A stretch of DNA of 64,000 bases from Ga0077530 sp046293075 (GCA_046293075.1 JBKBPL010000009.1:50516-114515); one strand, 5' to 3'; counted from the stretch's first letter, positions 53,780-63,316 are shown. Numbers and translations are program-made. The notes: generated by a model from the letters alone, not told the origin.

Positions 53780-54265
53780 ATGAAAGGCAAGAAGCCCGTT
53801 ATCGACATATTGAACGAGGCGCTGAAGCTGGAGCTTGGGGCGATCAATCAATACTGGCTGCACTATCGGCTGCTCGATGACTGGGGTTTTACGAAACTGG
53901 CCAAGAAAGAGCGCGCCGAATCCATAGAAGAGATGGCGCACGCCGACAAGCTTGTGACGCGGATCGTCTTCCTCGAGGGCCATCCGAACCTTCAGCACAT
54001 CGCGCCGCTGATGATCGGACAGAACCTGAAAGAGGTCCTGGAGTGCGACCTGAAGGGCGAATACATCGCACGCGATCTCTATTTGAAGGGGCGGGAGCTG
54101 TGTCGGGCTGAGCAGGACTACATCTCCATGCAGCTCTTCGAGGAACTGCTGAAAGATGAGGAAGGCCACATCGACTTCCTCGAGACCCAGCTCGATCTCT
54201 TGGCGAAGATCGGCGTCGAAAACTACGGCCAGCTCCAGTCGGGATCGGCTGACGAGCACGACTGA
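53780..54265 (+). CDS. bfr: Bacterioferritin
   Basis: Iron-storage subunit of a 24-mer. In 161 residues the ferroxidase ligands Glu18, Glu51 and His54 are in place, with the later helix pairs in ECDLKGEY and DEEGHIDFLE. The heme ligand Met52 is present (EEMAHADKL). GGAGG lies ten bases before the ATG. It is preceded by bfd and DUF2325 and followed by the imelysin. Confidence 0.96.
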   Translation: MKGKKPVIDILNEALKLELGAINQYWLHYRLLDDWGFTKLAKKERAESIEEMAHADKLVTRIVFLEGHPNLQHIAPLMIGQNLKEVLECDLKGEYIARDLYLKGRELCRAEQDYISMQLFEELLKDEEGHIDFLETQLDLLAKIGVENYGQLQSGSADEHD

Positions 54266-54345
54266 CGGCCGCGGCGGGATGCGCGTCGCTTGCCTGAAGG
54301 CGTCAGGGCAGGGATGAGGCCAACGAAGAAATGGGGGTGACGATC

Positions 54346-55368
54346 ATGCAGTCGAGCAGCCGATCAGGTCGAGCGTGGACTACCGGCATGGCCGCGCTCA
54401 TGTGGCTCGCGCTGGCACTCCCTCTATCGGCAGCGACCGTCAAGGACGTCGCCGTCACCTACGCCGACATTGCGCAGGCGGCATACGAGGACTCGCTCGT
54501 CCGTGCCAGGGACCTCAAGGTCGCTATCGAGCGCATGATCGCCATGCCGACGGACGACAATCTCGCGGCGGCGCGCGCCGCGTGGATCGCGGCGCGCATC
54601 CCCTACATGCAGACCGAGGCCTATCGCTTCGGCAATAAGATCGTTGATGATTGGGAGGGGCGGGTGAATGCCTGGCCCCTTGATGAGGGTCTCATCGACT
54701 ACGTCGATGACAGCTATGGCGCGGCGTCCGACAGCAACCCGCTGTACAGCGCGAACGTCATTGCCAACCAGATGCTCACCGTCGCGGGGCGCAAGGTCGA
54801 CGCGCGCACGATCACCAAGGAACTGCTTGCTGCGACGCTGCACGAGGCTGAGCGCATCGAGGCCAATGTGGCGACCGGCTATCACGCAATCGAGTTCCTG
54901 CTCTGGGGCCAGGACCTCAACGGCACCGGCCCCGGTGCCGGCAACCGCCCTGTCACCGACTACGATCCGCAGCGCTGCACGGGCGGCAACTGCGATCGCC
55001 GCATTGCCTATCTGCGCGTCGTCACGGATCTTCTGATCGACGATCTCGAAGAGATGGCCGCGAACTGGGGGCCGGATGGCGAGGCCCGCAAGGCGTTGTT
55101 CGCGCCCGAGGCCGATCCGCTGACAATGATCTTCACCGGCCTCGGCAGCCTCTCGTATGGCGAACTCGCCGGCGAGCGCATGAAGCTGGGCTTGCTGCTT
55201 AACGATCCGGAGGAGGAGCACGATTGCTTCTCCGACAATACGCACAACTCGCACTACTACAACGTCATCGGCATCGAGAACGTCTACTTCGGCCGCTACA
55301 CGCGCATCGACGGCAGCATGATCAAGGGGCCGAGCGTGTCCGATCTCGTCCGCGCGAAATCCGCATAG
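54346..55368 (+). CDS. Imelysin-family iron-regulated protein, ending at an in-frame TAG
   Basis: Periplasmic protein of the IrpA/IcmP type, with a Sec signal (MAALMWLALALPLSAAT). The GxHxxE site is TGYHAIE (His180, Glu183 from this start). About 340 residues are read before TAG at 55366–55368. The frame continues after it with the family's normal C-terminal ~86 residues, so the intact protein would be ~427 residues. ATG 54331 is an alternative start. The stop is either a real nonsense mutation, a read error, or a read-through site. Confidence 0.85.
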   Translation: MQSSSRSGRAWTTGMAALMWLALALPLSAATVKDVAVTYADIAQAAYEDSLVRARDLKVAIERMIAMPTDDNLAAARAAWIAARIPYMQTEAYRFGNKIVDDWEGRVNAWPLDEGLIDYVDDSYGAASDSNPLYSANVIANQMLTVAGRKVDARTITKELLAATLHEAERIEANVATGYHAIEFLLWGQDLNGTGPGAGNRPVTDYDPQRCTGGNCDRRIAYLRVVTDLLIDDLEEMAANWGPDGEARKALFAPEADPLTMIFTGLGSLSYGELAGERMKLGLLLNDPEEEHDCFSDNTHNSHYYNVIGIENVYFGRYTRIDGSMIKGPSVSDLVRAKSA

Positions 55369-55638
55369 ATCGACGATCGCGTGCGCAAGGCGCTGGCGCT
55401 CACCAACGCGCGCATGGCCGCGCTTAAGAGGCGGGCCGAGACGGTCGAGGCCTATGACCAGATGCTTGGCGAGGGCAACAAGGAGGGCAATGCGGTGATC
55501 GAGGCCGCGATTGAGGCGCTGATCGCGCAAACCAAGGAGTTCGAGCGGGCGGTGGCGGTGCTGGAACTGCGTGCGATCACTTTCGAGGGCTCCGACAGCC
55601 TGGATAATCCGGCCAAGGCGCTCGAGCGCAAGAAGTAG
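55369..55638 (+). pseudogene. C-terminal imelysin segment cut off by TAG
   Basis: In frame with the upstream imelysin and directly after its TAG. It encodes EAYDQMLGEGN, then FEGSDSLDNPAKALERKK, which is the conserved end of IrpA-type proteins. It has no own ribosome site at the first GTG (55381). A GAG or CAG to TAG change would explain the break. Confidence 0.8.
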
Positions 55639-55647
55639 ACGGCTCCC

Positions 55648-57138
55648 ATGGATGCGACAGGTCGTGCCCTTGGCATCGTGCGCGCGTTGCGGCTTGGCGC
55701 GTGCGCGGGGGCGCTCGTGCTCGCCCTAGGGGGCGCCGGCTCCGAGAGTGCGCCGCAGGCCGCGCTCGAGGATGGCGAAGAAAAACCGGGCGGTGCCGCC
55801 ACGTCTGTGCGGCGCACGGACAGCACCGATGCATTCTCGCACTTCTCGCCGAACATGGGGCTCGCCAGGGAGCTGGACTTCAAGATAGGCAATGCAATCT
55901 TCCGCAAGTTCTGGGTCTCCGCGCCGGCATCGACGAAATCGTCGGACGGACTCGGGCCGCTCTACAATGCGCGCGCTTGCCAGAGCTGCCATCTGAAGGA
56001 CGGGCGCGGCGAGCCGCCGCGTGGACCGGCCATCGAGGACCGCTCGGTCTCGATGTTTCTGCGCCTCTCGATCCCGCCGGAGACCGAGGCACACCGCCAA
56101 GCGATCGCCGATGGCCGCCTCGCCGTCATCCCCGAGCCGACCTACGGTACGCAGCTGCAGGAGTTCGGGGTCCAGGGCCATGTCGGCGAAGGCCGCATGG
56201 TCGTGACCTACGAGGACGTGCCGGTCACCCTGGCGGGGGGCGAGGTCGTGACCCTGCGCCGTCCGACGTACCGCATCGAGGATCTCGGATACGGTCCGCT
56301 CCATGCGAAGACGATGATCTCGCCGCGCCTGACACCGCAGATGATCGGCCTCGGCCTGATCGAGGCAATTCCGGCCGAGGATATTCTCGCGCGCGCAGAT
56401 CCCGACGACCGCGACGGAGACGGCATTTCCGGGCGTGCGAACTGGGTGTGGTCGGTCGAGCACAAGCGCTTGATGCTCGGCCGCTTCGGCTGGAAGGCCG
56501 GCCAGCCGACGGTGCTGCAGCAGACGGCGGAGGCTTTCGCGGGGGACATCGGCATCGGAAGCTGGGTCGTCCCATATGCTTGGGGCGACTGCACCGCGGC
56601 CCAGGCGCTCTGCCGGAAGGCCCCGCACGGTGGCACGCCGAATGCCCCGCACATCGAGATCAGTGCCAAGATACTTGACCTTGTGGCCTTCTACGCCCGC
56701 AACCTTGCAGTGCCCCCGCGCCGCGACGCAGCGGCGCCGGACGTGCTTGCCGGCAAGCGGCTCTTCCACGAGACCGGCTGCGCCTCCTGTCATGTGCCGA
56801 GTTTCACGACCGGCAACGACTCGCCGGATCCGCACCTGCGCGGACAGAAGATCTGGCCCTACTCGGATTTTCTTCTGCACGACATGGGCGAGGGGCTTGC
56901 CGACGGCCGCCCGGAAGGGCGTGCGGATGGTCACGAATGGCGCACGGCGCCGCTCTGGGGCATCGGCTTGACGGAGGTCGTGAACGGCCACACGTTCTTC
57001 CTGCACGACGGTCGCGCGCGCAATCTGACCGAAGCAATACTCTGGCACGGTGGCGAAGCGCAGCGGGCAAGGGACGCCTTCGCGCGGCTCACGCTTGCGG
57101 ATCGCCAGCGCCTTCTTGCCTTTGTCAACTCGCTGTGA
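55648..57138 (+). CDS. Di-heme oxidoreductase (DHOR family, c-type)
   Basis: 496 residues, with a signal sequence. Heme motifs are Cys111-x2-Cys114-His115 (CQSCH) and Cys378-x2-Cys381-His382 (CASCH). DPDDRDGDGISGR (251–263) looks like a calcium loop. The family is found with imelysins in iron-regulated operons, including the Pseudomonas locus of IcmP. It may oxidise or reduce iron in the periplasm. Nine bases after the C-terminal imelysin segment. Confidence 0.88.
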   Translation: MDATGRALGIVRALRLGACAGALVLALGGAGSESAPQAALEDGEEKPGGAATSVRRTDSTDAFSHFSPNMGLARELDFKIGNAIFRKFWVSAPASTKSSDGLGPLYNARACQSCHLKDGRGEPPRGPAIEDRSVSMFLRLSIPPETEAHRQAIADGRLAVIPEPTYGTQLQEFGVQGHVGEGRMVVTYEDVPVTLAGGEVVTLRRPTYRIEDLGYGPLHAKTMISPRLTPQMIGLGLIEAIPAEDILARADPDDRDGDGISGRANWVWSVEHKRLMLGRFGWKAGQPTVLQQTAEAFAGDIGIGSWVVPYAWGDCTAAQALCRKAPHGGTPNAPHIEISAKILDLVAFYARNLAVPPRRDAAAPDVLAGKRLFHETGCASCHVPSFTTGNDSPDPHLRGQKIWPYSDFLLHDMGEGLADGRPEGRADGHEWRTAPLWGIGLTEVVNGHTFFLHDGRARNLTEAILWHGGEAQRARDAFARLTLADRQRLLAFVNSL

Positions 57139-57149
57139 GGGTCGCACGG

Positions 57150-58265
57150 ATGCCCAGCGCAGGCAGGATCGCCGGCACGATCATGGCGACGCTCGGCGCA
57201 TGGTCGGTTTCGGGCTGGGCGGTAGGCGCACAAGAGGCAGCGGCGTTCGATCATGTCGGGCTCGCAACTCAGGCTCTCGAGAAGCACATCCGGCCAGGCT
57301 ATGCCGCTCTCGTCTCGGCGGCTGAGGCGCTGACGAAGGCGCTCGATGGCTATTGCGCGCGGCGCATTCCTGAGCAGCAGCGCGGGATGGAGCGGGCGTT
57401 CGACGGGCTCGTTACGGCCTGGGGGCGTATCGAGCACATCCGCTTCGGACCGGTAACGGAGGCGAACCGGCTCGAGCGCATCTTCTTCTGGCCGGACAGG
57501 CGCGGGCTCGGCGCGCGCCAGATCGTGCAGACCTTGCGCGCGCGCGATTTGGATGCGCTCGATCCGACGAAGCTCGCCGAGAAGCGCGTCGCGATTCAGG
57601 GCCTTGCGGCACTTGAGATCGCACTGTTCGACACGCCGCCTAAGGAGCCCGAGGCGCGCGACTACCGTTGCGCCTACGCCAAAGCCATCAGCGCCAATAT
57701 CGCCAACGTGTCGGTGGCGGTGCTCGCCGAGTGGACGGTGCCCGACCGCTATGTCCGCCACTGGCTCAATCCAGGTGCGGGCAACCCGTACTTCCTGAAG
57801 CCATCGGAGACCACGCTCGCTCTCGCCAAGGCGCTCGACAATGGCCTCGAGCGCGTGCGTGATGAGTGGATCGCGGGTCCATTGGGCTTCGGTCCACAGC
57901 GGCGGCGACTGACGCCGGTACTGAGCAAGAGTGCCCGCACGCTGAAGTATATCCAGGCCGGGCTGGACGGACTGTATGACCTCTATGCCACGGCCGGCAT
58001 GCACAAGGCGATCGCAGATACCAGCGGCGCGCACCCTGGTGTCACCGTGCCGCTCAACGCGAAGCTCGTCGAGCGCGAGATCGCCACCGCGCGCAATCAG
58101 ATCCGCCGGCTGGTGCGGCAGGGCAAGCCGTTCGATCCTGACGCCATGATGCAGCCGCTCGTGGCAATAGGCTTTCCGCTGAAGAATGCCCGCGAACAGG
58201 CCGTGGCGCTGCTTGGTCTCACCGCGGGCGTCTCGATTGGGTTCAATGCGAGCGATGGCGATTGA
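57150..58265 (+). CDS. Imelysin-family protein, second copy
   Basis: 371 residues with a signal peptide (GWAVGAQEA cleavage region). The helical imelysin repeats are recognisable (AYAALVSAAEAL-type helices, KPSETTLALAKALDNGLERVRDEW). The GxHxxE position appears as GLAALE, without the His. ATG 57150 follows the di-heme gene by 11 bases. It overlaps the DUF1513 gene by 11 bases. Confidence 0.85.
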   Translation: MPSAGRIAGTIMATLGAWSVSGWAVGAQEAAAFDHVGLATQALEKHIRPGYAALVSAAEALTKALDGYCARRIPEQQRGMERAFDGLVTAWGRIEHIRFGPVTEANRLERIFFWPDRRGLGARQIVQTLRARDLDALDPTKLAEKRVAIQGLAALEIALFDTPPKEPEARDYRCAYAKAISANIANVSVAVLAEWTVPDRYVRHWLNPGAGNPYFLKPSETTLALAKALDNGLERVRDEWIAGPLGFGPQRRRLTPVLSKSARTLKYIQAGLDGLYDLYATAGMHKAIADTSGAHPGVTVPLNAKLVEREIATARNQIRRLVRQGKPFDPDAMMQPLVAIGFPLKNAREQAVALLGLTAGVSIGFNASDGD

Positions 58266-59376
58266 TCGGCGATCCTTTCTGGCGGGTGGCGCGGCCAGTG
58301 TCGTTGCTGGCGGGGCGGTAGCGCGGGCGCGCGCCGAGACGTCCTCGGCACTTTACGCGGCGGCGCGGCGCGGCGTTGACGGGCACTATTCGGCCGCCCT
58401 CTTCACCGACGAGGGCCGGGATGTCCGTGCCGTGCCGTTGCCTGGCCGGGGGCATGACATCACGGTCTCACCGATTGATCGCACGTGTGTCGTCTTCGCA
58501 CGGCGGCCAGGGAACTTCGCCGTTGCCTTTTCGGCAGATCGGCGCCGGGCGCCGCTCGTCTTCACGACGCCGGCGGATCGGCACTTCTACGGCCATGGCG
58601 TATTCTCGCGTGACGGCCGCCTGCTCTATGCAACCGAGAACGACTTTGAGGGAGCGCGCGGAGTCATCGGCGTCTACGACGTGGGGGCAGGTTACCGCCG
58701 CATTGGCGAGTTTGCCTCGGGCGGTATCGGGCCGCATGATCTGGCCCTGGTGGGCGATGCACCGGTGCTTGTTATCGCCAACGGCGGCCTGATCGAGCAT
58801 CCCGATTTCGGTGATGGTCGGCGCATTCCCAATCCCAACAGCATCGAAACGACGCTTGCCTACGTCGATCTTCGCACGGGCGATCTGCTGGAGCGACACG
58901 GCCTTGGCGCGGCGGGAGCCCTGTCGCTGCGCCACCTCGACGTTGCCCGTGATGGGACGGTGATCATCGGCGCGCAGATTGCACGTGGTCCCGCCGGTGC
59001 CGAGGCGCTCGTTTACAGGCATCGGCGTCAGCGGCCATTGGAGACGATCCCCCTGCCGGCGGAGGCTGCGCACGGATTGTCGGGCTATGTGAGCTCTGTC
59101 GCCTGTGATCGTGCTGGCGATTTCGTCGCGGTGACGAGCTCCAAGGGTGCGCGCGCGATCGTACTCGATATTGCGTCGGGCACGCTGGTCCGGACTTACC
59201 CGCTCGATGATGTCTCCGGCATTGCGCCGGCCGCCGCACCCGCGGATTTCCTCGTGACGGCCGGGACGGGGCGCGTCGCCATGATCGCGGGGCGGGAGGA
59301 TGCGCACATGGCCGGCGCGTCGACGCCTTGGCGATGGGACAACCACGCCGTCTTCGTTGCAGGTGGCGTCAGTTGA
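58255..59376 (+). CDS. DUF1513 protein, Tat-exported
   Basis: 373 residues. The N-terminus IDRRSFLAGGAA is a twin-arginine signal. The rest is a beta-propeller-like DUF1513 domain. It is the regular last member of the imelysin/di-heme cluster. Its function is unknown; export by Tat suggests folding with a cofactor inside. ATG 58255 is in the coding end of the imelysin gene. Confidence 0.85.
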   Translation: MAIDRRSFLAGGAASVVAGGAVARARAETSSALYAAARRGVDGHYSAALFTDEGRDVRAVPLPGRGHDITVSPIDRTCVVFARRPGNFAVAFSADRRRAPLVFTTPADRHFYGHGVFSRDGRLLYATENDFEGARGVIGVYDVGAGYRRIGEFASGGIGPHDLALVGDAPVLVIANGGLIEHPDFGDGRRIPNPNSIETTLAYVDLRTGDLLERHGLGAAGALSLRHLDVARDGTVIIGAQIARGPAGAEALVYRHRRQRPLETIPLPAEAAHGLSGYVSSVACDRAGDFVAVTSSKGARAIVLDIASGTLVRTYPLDDVSGIAPAAAPADFLVTAGTGRVAMIAGREDAHMAGASTPWRWDNHAVFVAGGVS

Positions 59377-59818
59377 GCTTCGGGAGGTCGACCGTCACGT
59401 CCTCGACCATGACGTCGATCTTGACGGCCCCGGCCCGCTTGAAGTTGAGCGTGACCGGAAAGTAGCCGTAGGTATCGACAACCCGCTTAAAGCCGACCAC
59501 GTGCAGATAGACGCCCTTCGTCGACAGCTCCACGCGCGCGCCCGGCTTGATCTCGACGGCGTCGTGAGCCCCCGCGCCGGCACGGCGCAGCTCGATACGC
59601 TGCGCATAGGGGGACGAAGCGCCGGTCAGGACATCCGTCGTCTTGCCGGTATTGCGGATGACCATCTGCACGACGAGGTCGAAGGGCGGCTTGGCCTCGG
59701 ACATGTCGCCGGTCCAGGGGTGATCAATCTGGAGCGTCTTGGTCTTGATGCGGTGCGCGTCCGCGGCGGGTGGGATCGCCAGCATGATCGAAACGGCGAG
59801 GGCAACCGATCTGATCAT
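59369..59818 (-). CDS. PCu(A)C-fold protein without copper ligands
   Basis: 149 residues with a signal peptide (ATG 59818). The fold pattern of PCu(A)C is clear: VVQMVIRNTG, then YAQRIELRRAG, IKPGARVELSTKGVYLHVVGF, and PVTLNFKRAGAVKIDVMV. The usual copper ligands H-x10-M-x21-H-x-M are missing: Arg and Tyr/Val stand where the His and Met should be. It overlaps the convergent DUF1513 gene by eight bases. Confidence 0.8.
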   Translation of the reverse strand: MIRSVALAVSIMLAIPPAADAHRIKTKTLQIDHPWTGDMSEAKPPFDLVVQMVIRNTGKTTDVLTGASSPYAQRIELRRAGAGAHDAVEIKPGARVELSTKGVYLHVVGFKRVVDTYGYFPVTLNFKRAGAVKIDVMVEDVTVDLPKLN

Positions 59819-60007
59819 GGGCACGCACTCTCGACGACGGCTGGTGCAGGCGCAGGATATCGGCAGAGCCACCGAACGGCTGGGCTCGCCACTGGAACAG
59901 GCGAATTGATAGGTACTGCCAGCGGCGCTGTCGAGCACCTCCCGAATGAACCTCACGAGGCTACGCCTCGTGAGGTCCTCTGACGGTGGCACGGATAAAG
60001 GGAAAGC

Positions 60008-60466
60008 TCATTTCTTCGGAATGCGATAGGGGTCGTGGCAGCCCTTGCAGTTCTTGGTGACCTCGCCAAACGCGGTCTTGAAGGCGTCGGCGCCATTCGT
60101 GGCGGCCTTCTGGGCCGCGGTTGCGTCATCGACGAGCTTCTTGCCCTTGTCCTCGAAGTCCTTGATGTTCTCCCAGATCTTCGGCGACGCCGTGGTCTCG
60201 CCACCGGTCTCCGACCCCTTCGGGAACAGCTTGACGAATGCCACCCAGTTCTTCGCGATTGTGCCCATCGCGTCTGCGGCCTTCGTCGCATCGAAGGGCA
60301 CTTCGCCCTTGACCATCTGCGAGCCGGTCTTCGTGGCGCCGCCGACCCCCTTCATGAGCTCCTTGCGCTGACCGATCGCGTCCTGCGCCACCACGCTTAC
60401 GCCGGTCGCGCCCATGGCAATTGTTGCAAGAATTGCGACCCCACCCAGGACTCTCGATTTCATCAT
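60008..60466 (-). CDS. Class II cytochrome c (c556-like)
   Basis: 152 residues with a signal peptide. The single heme motif is Cys140-x2-Cys143-His144, close to the C-terminus, as in four-helix class II cytochromes. Met38 in RKELMKG is the possible second axial ligand, giving a c556 rather than c' type. It lies upstream of the PCu(A)C-like gene on the same strand. Confidence 0.88.
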   Translation of the reverse strand: MMKSRVLGGVAILATIAMGATGVSVVAQDAIGQRKELMKGVGGATKTGSQMVKGEVPFDATKAADAMGTIAKNWVAFVKLFPKGSETGGETTASPKIWENIKDFEDKGKKLVDDATAAQKAATNGADAFKTAFGEVTKNCKGCHDPYRIPKK

Positions 60467-60726
60467 TTAGATGCTCCCTGCCATTTTGTCCGGCGCCCCA
60501 GGGGCCCGGGACGCTCTTCTATAGCGCGCAAGTCGGGGGCCTGCGCCCTAACTGTTTCGTGATCGGTGAGGGGGCGAAGCCTATAGTTCGGTGCCCTTGG
60601 TCGGTGGGGCCTGTGCTGTCACAATGGGTGCGGCCATGGCATTGCGGGTGATCGAAGCGTTCGCCTCGCAGCACGGGCGGCCATCCGCAGGGGGCAGGGC
60701 CGACCGGCTCTGGACGGTTTCACTTC

Positions 60727-61572
60727 ATGGACAGTTTCGTTTTCGCGGTCATGCTGATGGCTGCTGCGCTGCACGCCGGCTGGAATGCGCTTCTCAAGCT
60801 GCGCGTCGAGCCGCGAATTGCGAGCACGTTGCTCGGGATTGCCAGCGGATTGGTTGTGCTGCCGCTTTGTTTCGCCCTCCCGTTGCCGGCGCCCGCTGCC
60901 TGGCCGTTTCTCGCCGCGTCCGCCGCGATCCATCTCATATATTTCCAGTCGCTCGGAATCGCCTACGAGACGGGCGATCTCGGCCAAGTCTATCCGTTGG
61001 CACGCGGCAGCGCGCCGCTGCTCACGGCCGTCGGGGCCACGCTTCTGGTTGGTGAGGGTATTGGTCTCTTCGGCTGGCTTGGCGTGACGGCGCTCGCCAT
61101 TGGCGTTGTGCTGCTCTCTCTCAGGGGCGCGCGTGACGCGCGCCGGATCGAGGTGCGGGCGGTCGGCTTTGCGCTGCTCACGGCCGCTTCGATCGGCGCC
61201 TATACGGTGGTCGACGGCGTCGGCGTGCGGCTCTCCGGTCACGTCGGCGCCTATATCGCGTGGAGCTTTCTGCTAAGCGCCGTTGTTCTCGTCGTCTATG
61301 GCGGCTGGCGGTGGGGCGGGGGGCTTTTGTCAGCGTTCACGGGCTCGGCGAAGATGCTGCTGCTCGGCGCGGCCATGTCGATCGGCTCCTATGGCATCGC
61401 GCTCTGGGCCATGACGCAGGCGCCGATCGCCCTCGTCGGCGCCATGCGCGAGACGAGCGTTCTCTTTGCGGCGCTGATCGGCATTCTTTACCTGGGCGAG
61501 CCGCTGCTGCGGCTGCGCATCATCGCCGGGATGCTTGTGCTGGCTGGCATCGTGCTGCTGCGATTGGCTTGA
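60727..61572 (+). CDS. EamA/DMT-superfamily transporter
   Basis: 281 residues with ten predicted membrane helices in two EamA repeats (GxxxN-W-N-A near the start and GAMRETSVLFAALIGILYLGEP in the second half). Members export amino acids or other metabolites. It is a single gene convergent with groEL. Confidence 0.85.
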   Translation: MDSFVFAVMLMAAALHAGWNALLKLRVEPRIASTLLGIASGLVVLPLCFALPLPAPAAWPFLAASAAIHLIYFQSLGIAYETGDLGQVYPLARGSAPLLTAVGATLLVGEGIGLFGWLGVTALAIGVVLLSLRGARDARRIEVRAVGFALLTAASIGAYTVVDGVGVRLSGHVGAYIAWSFLLSAVVLVVYGGWRWGGGLLSAFTGSAKMLLLGAAMSIGSYGIALWAMTQAPIALVGAMRETSVLFAALIGILYLGEPLLRLRIIAGMLVLAGIVLLRLA

Positions 61573-61609
61573 GGCGCCACTTTGCGTCTCCCTGCGTGGC
61601 TGATGTGGG

Positions 61610-61641
61610 AAAAAAGGCCGCCTCGGTTTCCCGAGGCGGCC
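61610..61641 (-). terminator. Rho-independent terminator of groESL
   Basis: GGCCGCCTCGG-TTTC-CCGAGGCGGCC (61616–61641) is a perfect 11-bp stem. On the minus strand it is followed by six T (61615–61610), directly downstream of groEL. The EamA gene converges from the other side. Confidence 0.88.
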
Positions 61642-61675
61642 TCCGTTTCGTGTACCTGCCTGGATGGCGCGGGGC

Positions 61676-63316
61676 TCACATACCCATGCCACCCATGCCG
61701 CCCATGCCACCATGATCGTGGCCGGCGTGGCTCTCCTTCTTCGGCGCCTCGGCAACGCCTGCCTCGGTGGTGATGAGGAGCGAGGCGATCGAAGCGGCAT
61801 CCTGAAGCGCGGTGCGCACGACCTTGGCCGGGTCGATGATGCCCTTCTCGATCATGTCGCCGTACTCGTCGTTCTGGGCGTCATAGCCGAAGGTCTGGCC
61901 ACGGGCATCGAGCACCTTGCCGACGACGATTGAGCCCTCGACGCCGGCGTTCTCGGCAATCTGGCGGATCGGCGACTGCAGCGCGCGCTTGACGATCTGG
62001 ATGCCGGCATCCTGGTCCTCGTTGTCGCCCTTGGCCGTGATCGCCTGCGCGGCGCGCAGCAGAGCCACGCCACCACCCGGGACAATGCCTTCCTCGACCG
62101 CGGCGCGGGTCGCATTGAGCGCGTCGTCGACGCGATCCTTGCGCTCCTTCACCTCGACCTCGGTGGCGCCGCCGACCTTGATCACAGCGACGCCGCCGGC
62201 GAGCTTCGCCAGCCGCTCCTGCAGCTTCTCGCGATCATAGTCGGAGGTCGTCTCCTCGATCTGAATCTTGATCTGGCTGACACGGGCCTCGATGTCCTTC
62301 TTCTTACCGGCACCGTCGACGATGGTGGTGTTCTCCTTGTCGATCGAGACGCGCTTGGCGCGGCCGAGCATATCAAGCGTCACCGTTTCGAGCTTGATGC
62401 CGAGGTCCTCGGAGATCACCTGCCCATTGGTCAGGACGGCGATGTCCTCGAGCATGGCCTTGCGGCGATCGCCGAAGCCCGGCGCCTTCACCGCCGCGAC
62501 CTTGAGGCCGCCACGCAGCTTGTTGACGACGAGCGTCGCGAGCGCCTCACCCTCGACCTCTTCCGCGATGATGAGCAGCGGCTTGCCCGTCTGCACGACG
62601 GCCTCGAGGAGCGGCAGCATCGGCTGCAGGCCGGAGAGCTTCTTCTCGTGGATGAGGATGTAGGGATCGTCGAGCTCGACGGTCATCTTGTCGGCGTTGG
62701 TGATGAAGTACGGCGAGAGGTAGCCGCGGTCGAACTGCATACCCTCGACGACGTTGAGCTCGGTCTCAAGGCTCTTTGCTTCCTCGACGGTGATCACGCC
62801 CTCGTTGCCGACCTTCTGCATGGCCTCGGCAATCATCTTGCCAATGGCGCTCTCGCCGTTCGCCGAGATCGTGCCGACCTGGGCGATCTCGTCCGAGTTC
62901 TTGACCTTCTTGGAGCGCTTCTTGATCTCCTCGACGACCTGGGCGACGGCCTTGTCGATGCCGCGCTTCAGATCCATCGGGTTCATGCCGGCCGCGACCG
63001 ACTTCAGGCCTTCGCGCACGATCGCCTGCGTCAGGACGGTCGCCGTCGTGGTGCCGTCACCGGCGACGTCGTTGGTCTTCGAGGCCACCTCGCGCACCAT
63101 CTGTGCGCCCATGTTCTCGAACTTGTCCTCGAGCTCGATCTCCTTGGCGACGGTAACGCCGTCCTTGGTCGTGCGGGGGGCGCCGAACGATTTCTCGATG
63201 ATGACGTTGCGGCCCTTCGGACCGAGCGTCACCTTCACGGCATTGGCGAGGATGTCGACGCCGCGCATCATGCGCTCGCGGGCATCGGCGGAAAACTTCA
63301 CGTCTTTGGCTGCCAT
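61676..63316 (-). CDS. groEL: Chaperonin GroEL
   Basis: 546 residues. AAKDVKFSADARERM, the ATP site DGTTTATVL, and the Gly/Met tail GGMGGMGGMGM are all canonical. It lies downstream of groES on the same strand. Single copy in this window. Confidence 0.98.
   Translation of the reverse strand: MAAKDVKFSADARERMMRGVDILANAVKVTLGPKGRNVIIEKSFGAPRTTKDGVTVAKEIELEDKFENMGAQMVREVASKTNDVAGDGTTTATVLTQAIVREGLKSVAAGMNPMDLKRGIDKAVAQVVEEIKKRSKKVKNSDEIAQVGTISANGESAIGKMIAEAMQKVGNEGVITVEEAKSLETELNVVEGMQFDRGYLSPYFITNADKMTVELDDPYILIHEKKLSGLQPMLPLLEAVVQTGKPLLIIAEEVEGEALATLVVNKLRGGLKVAAVKAPGFGDRRKAMLEDIAVLTNGQVISEDLGIKLETVTLDMLGRAKRVSIDKENTTIVDGAGKKKDIEARVSQIKIQIEETTSDYDREKLQERLAKLAGGVAVIKVGGATEVEVKERKDRVDDALNATRAAVEEGIVPGGGVALLRAAQAITAKGDNEDQDAGIQIVKRALQSPIRQIAENAGVEGSIVVGKVLDARGQTFGYDAQNDEYGDMIEKGIIDPAKVVRTALQDAASIASLLITTEAGVAEAPKKESHAGHDHGGMGGMGGMGM

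Noticed and set aside
55366..55368. Pyrrolysine or programmed recoding at the TAG
   Set aside because: No pyl genes or recoding structure visible; mutation or sequencing error is simpler.
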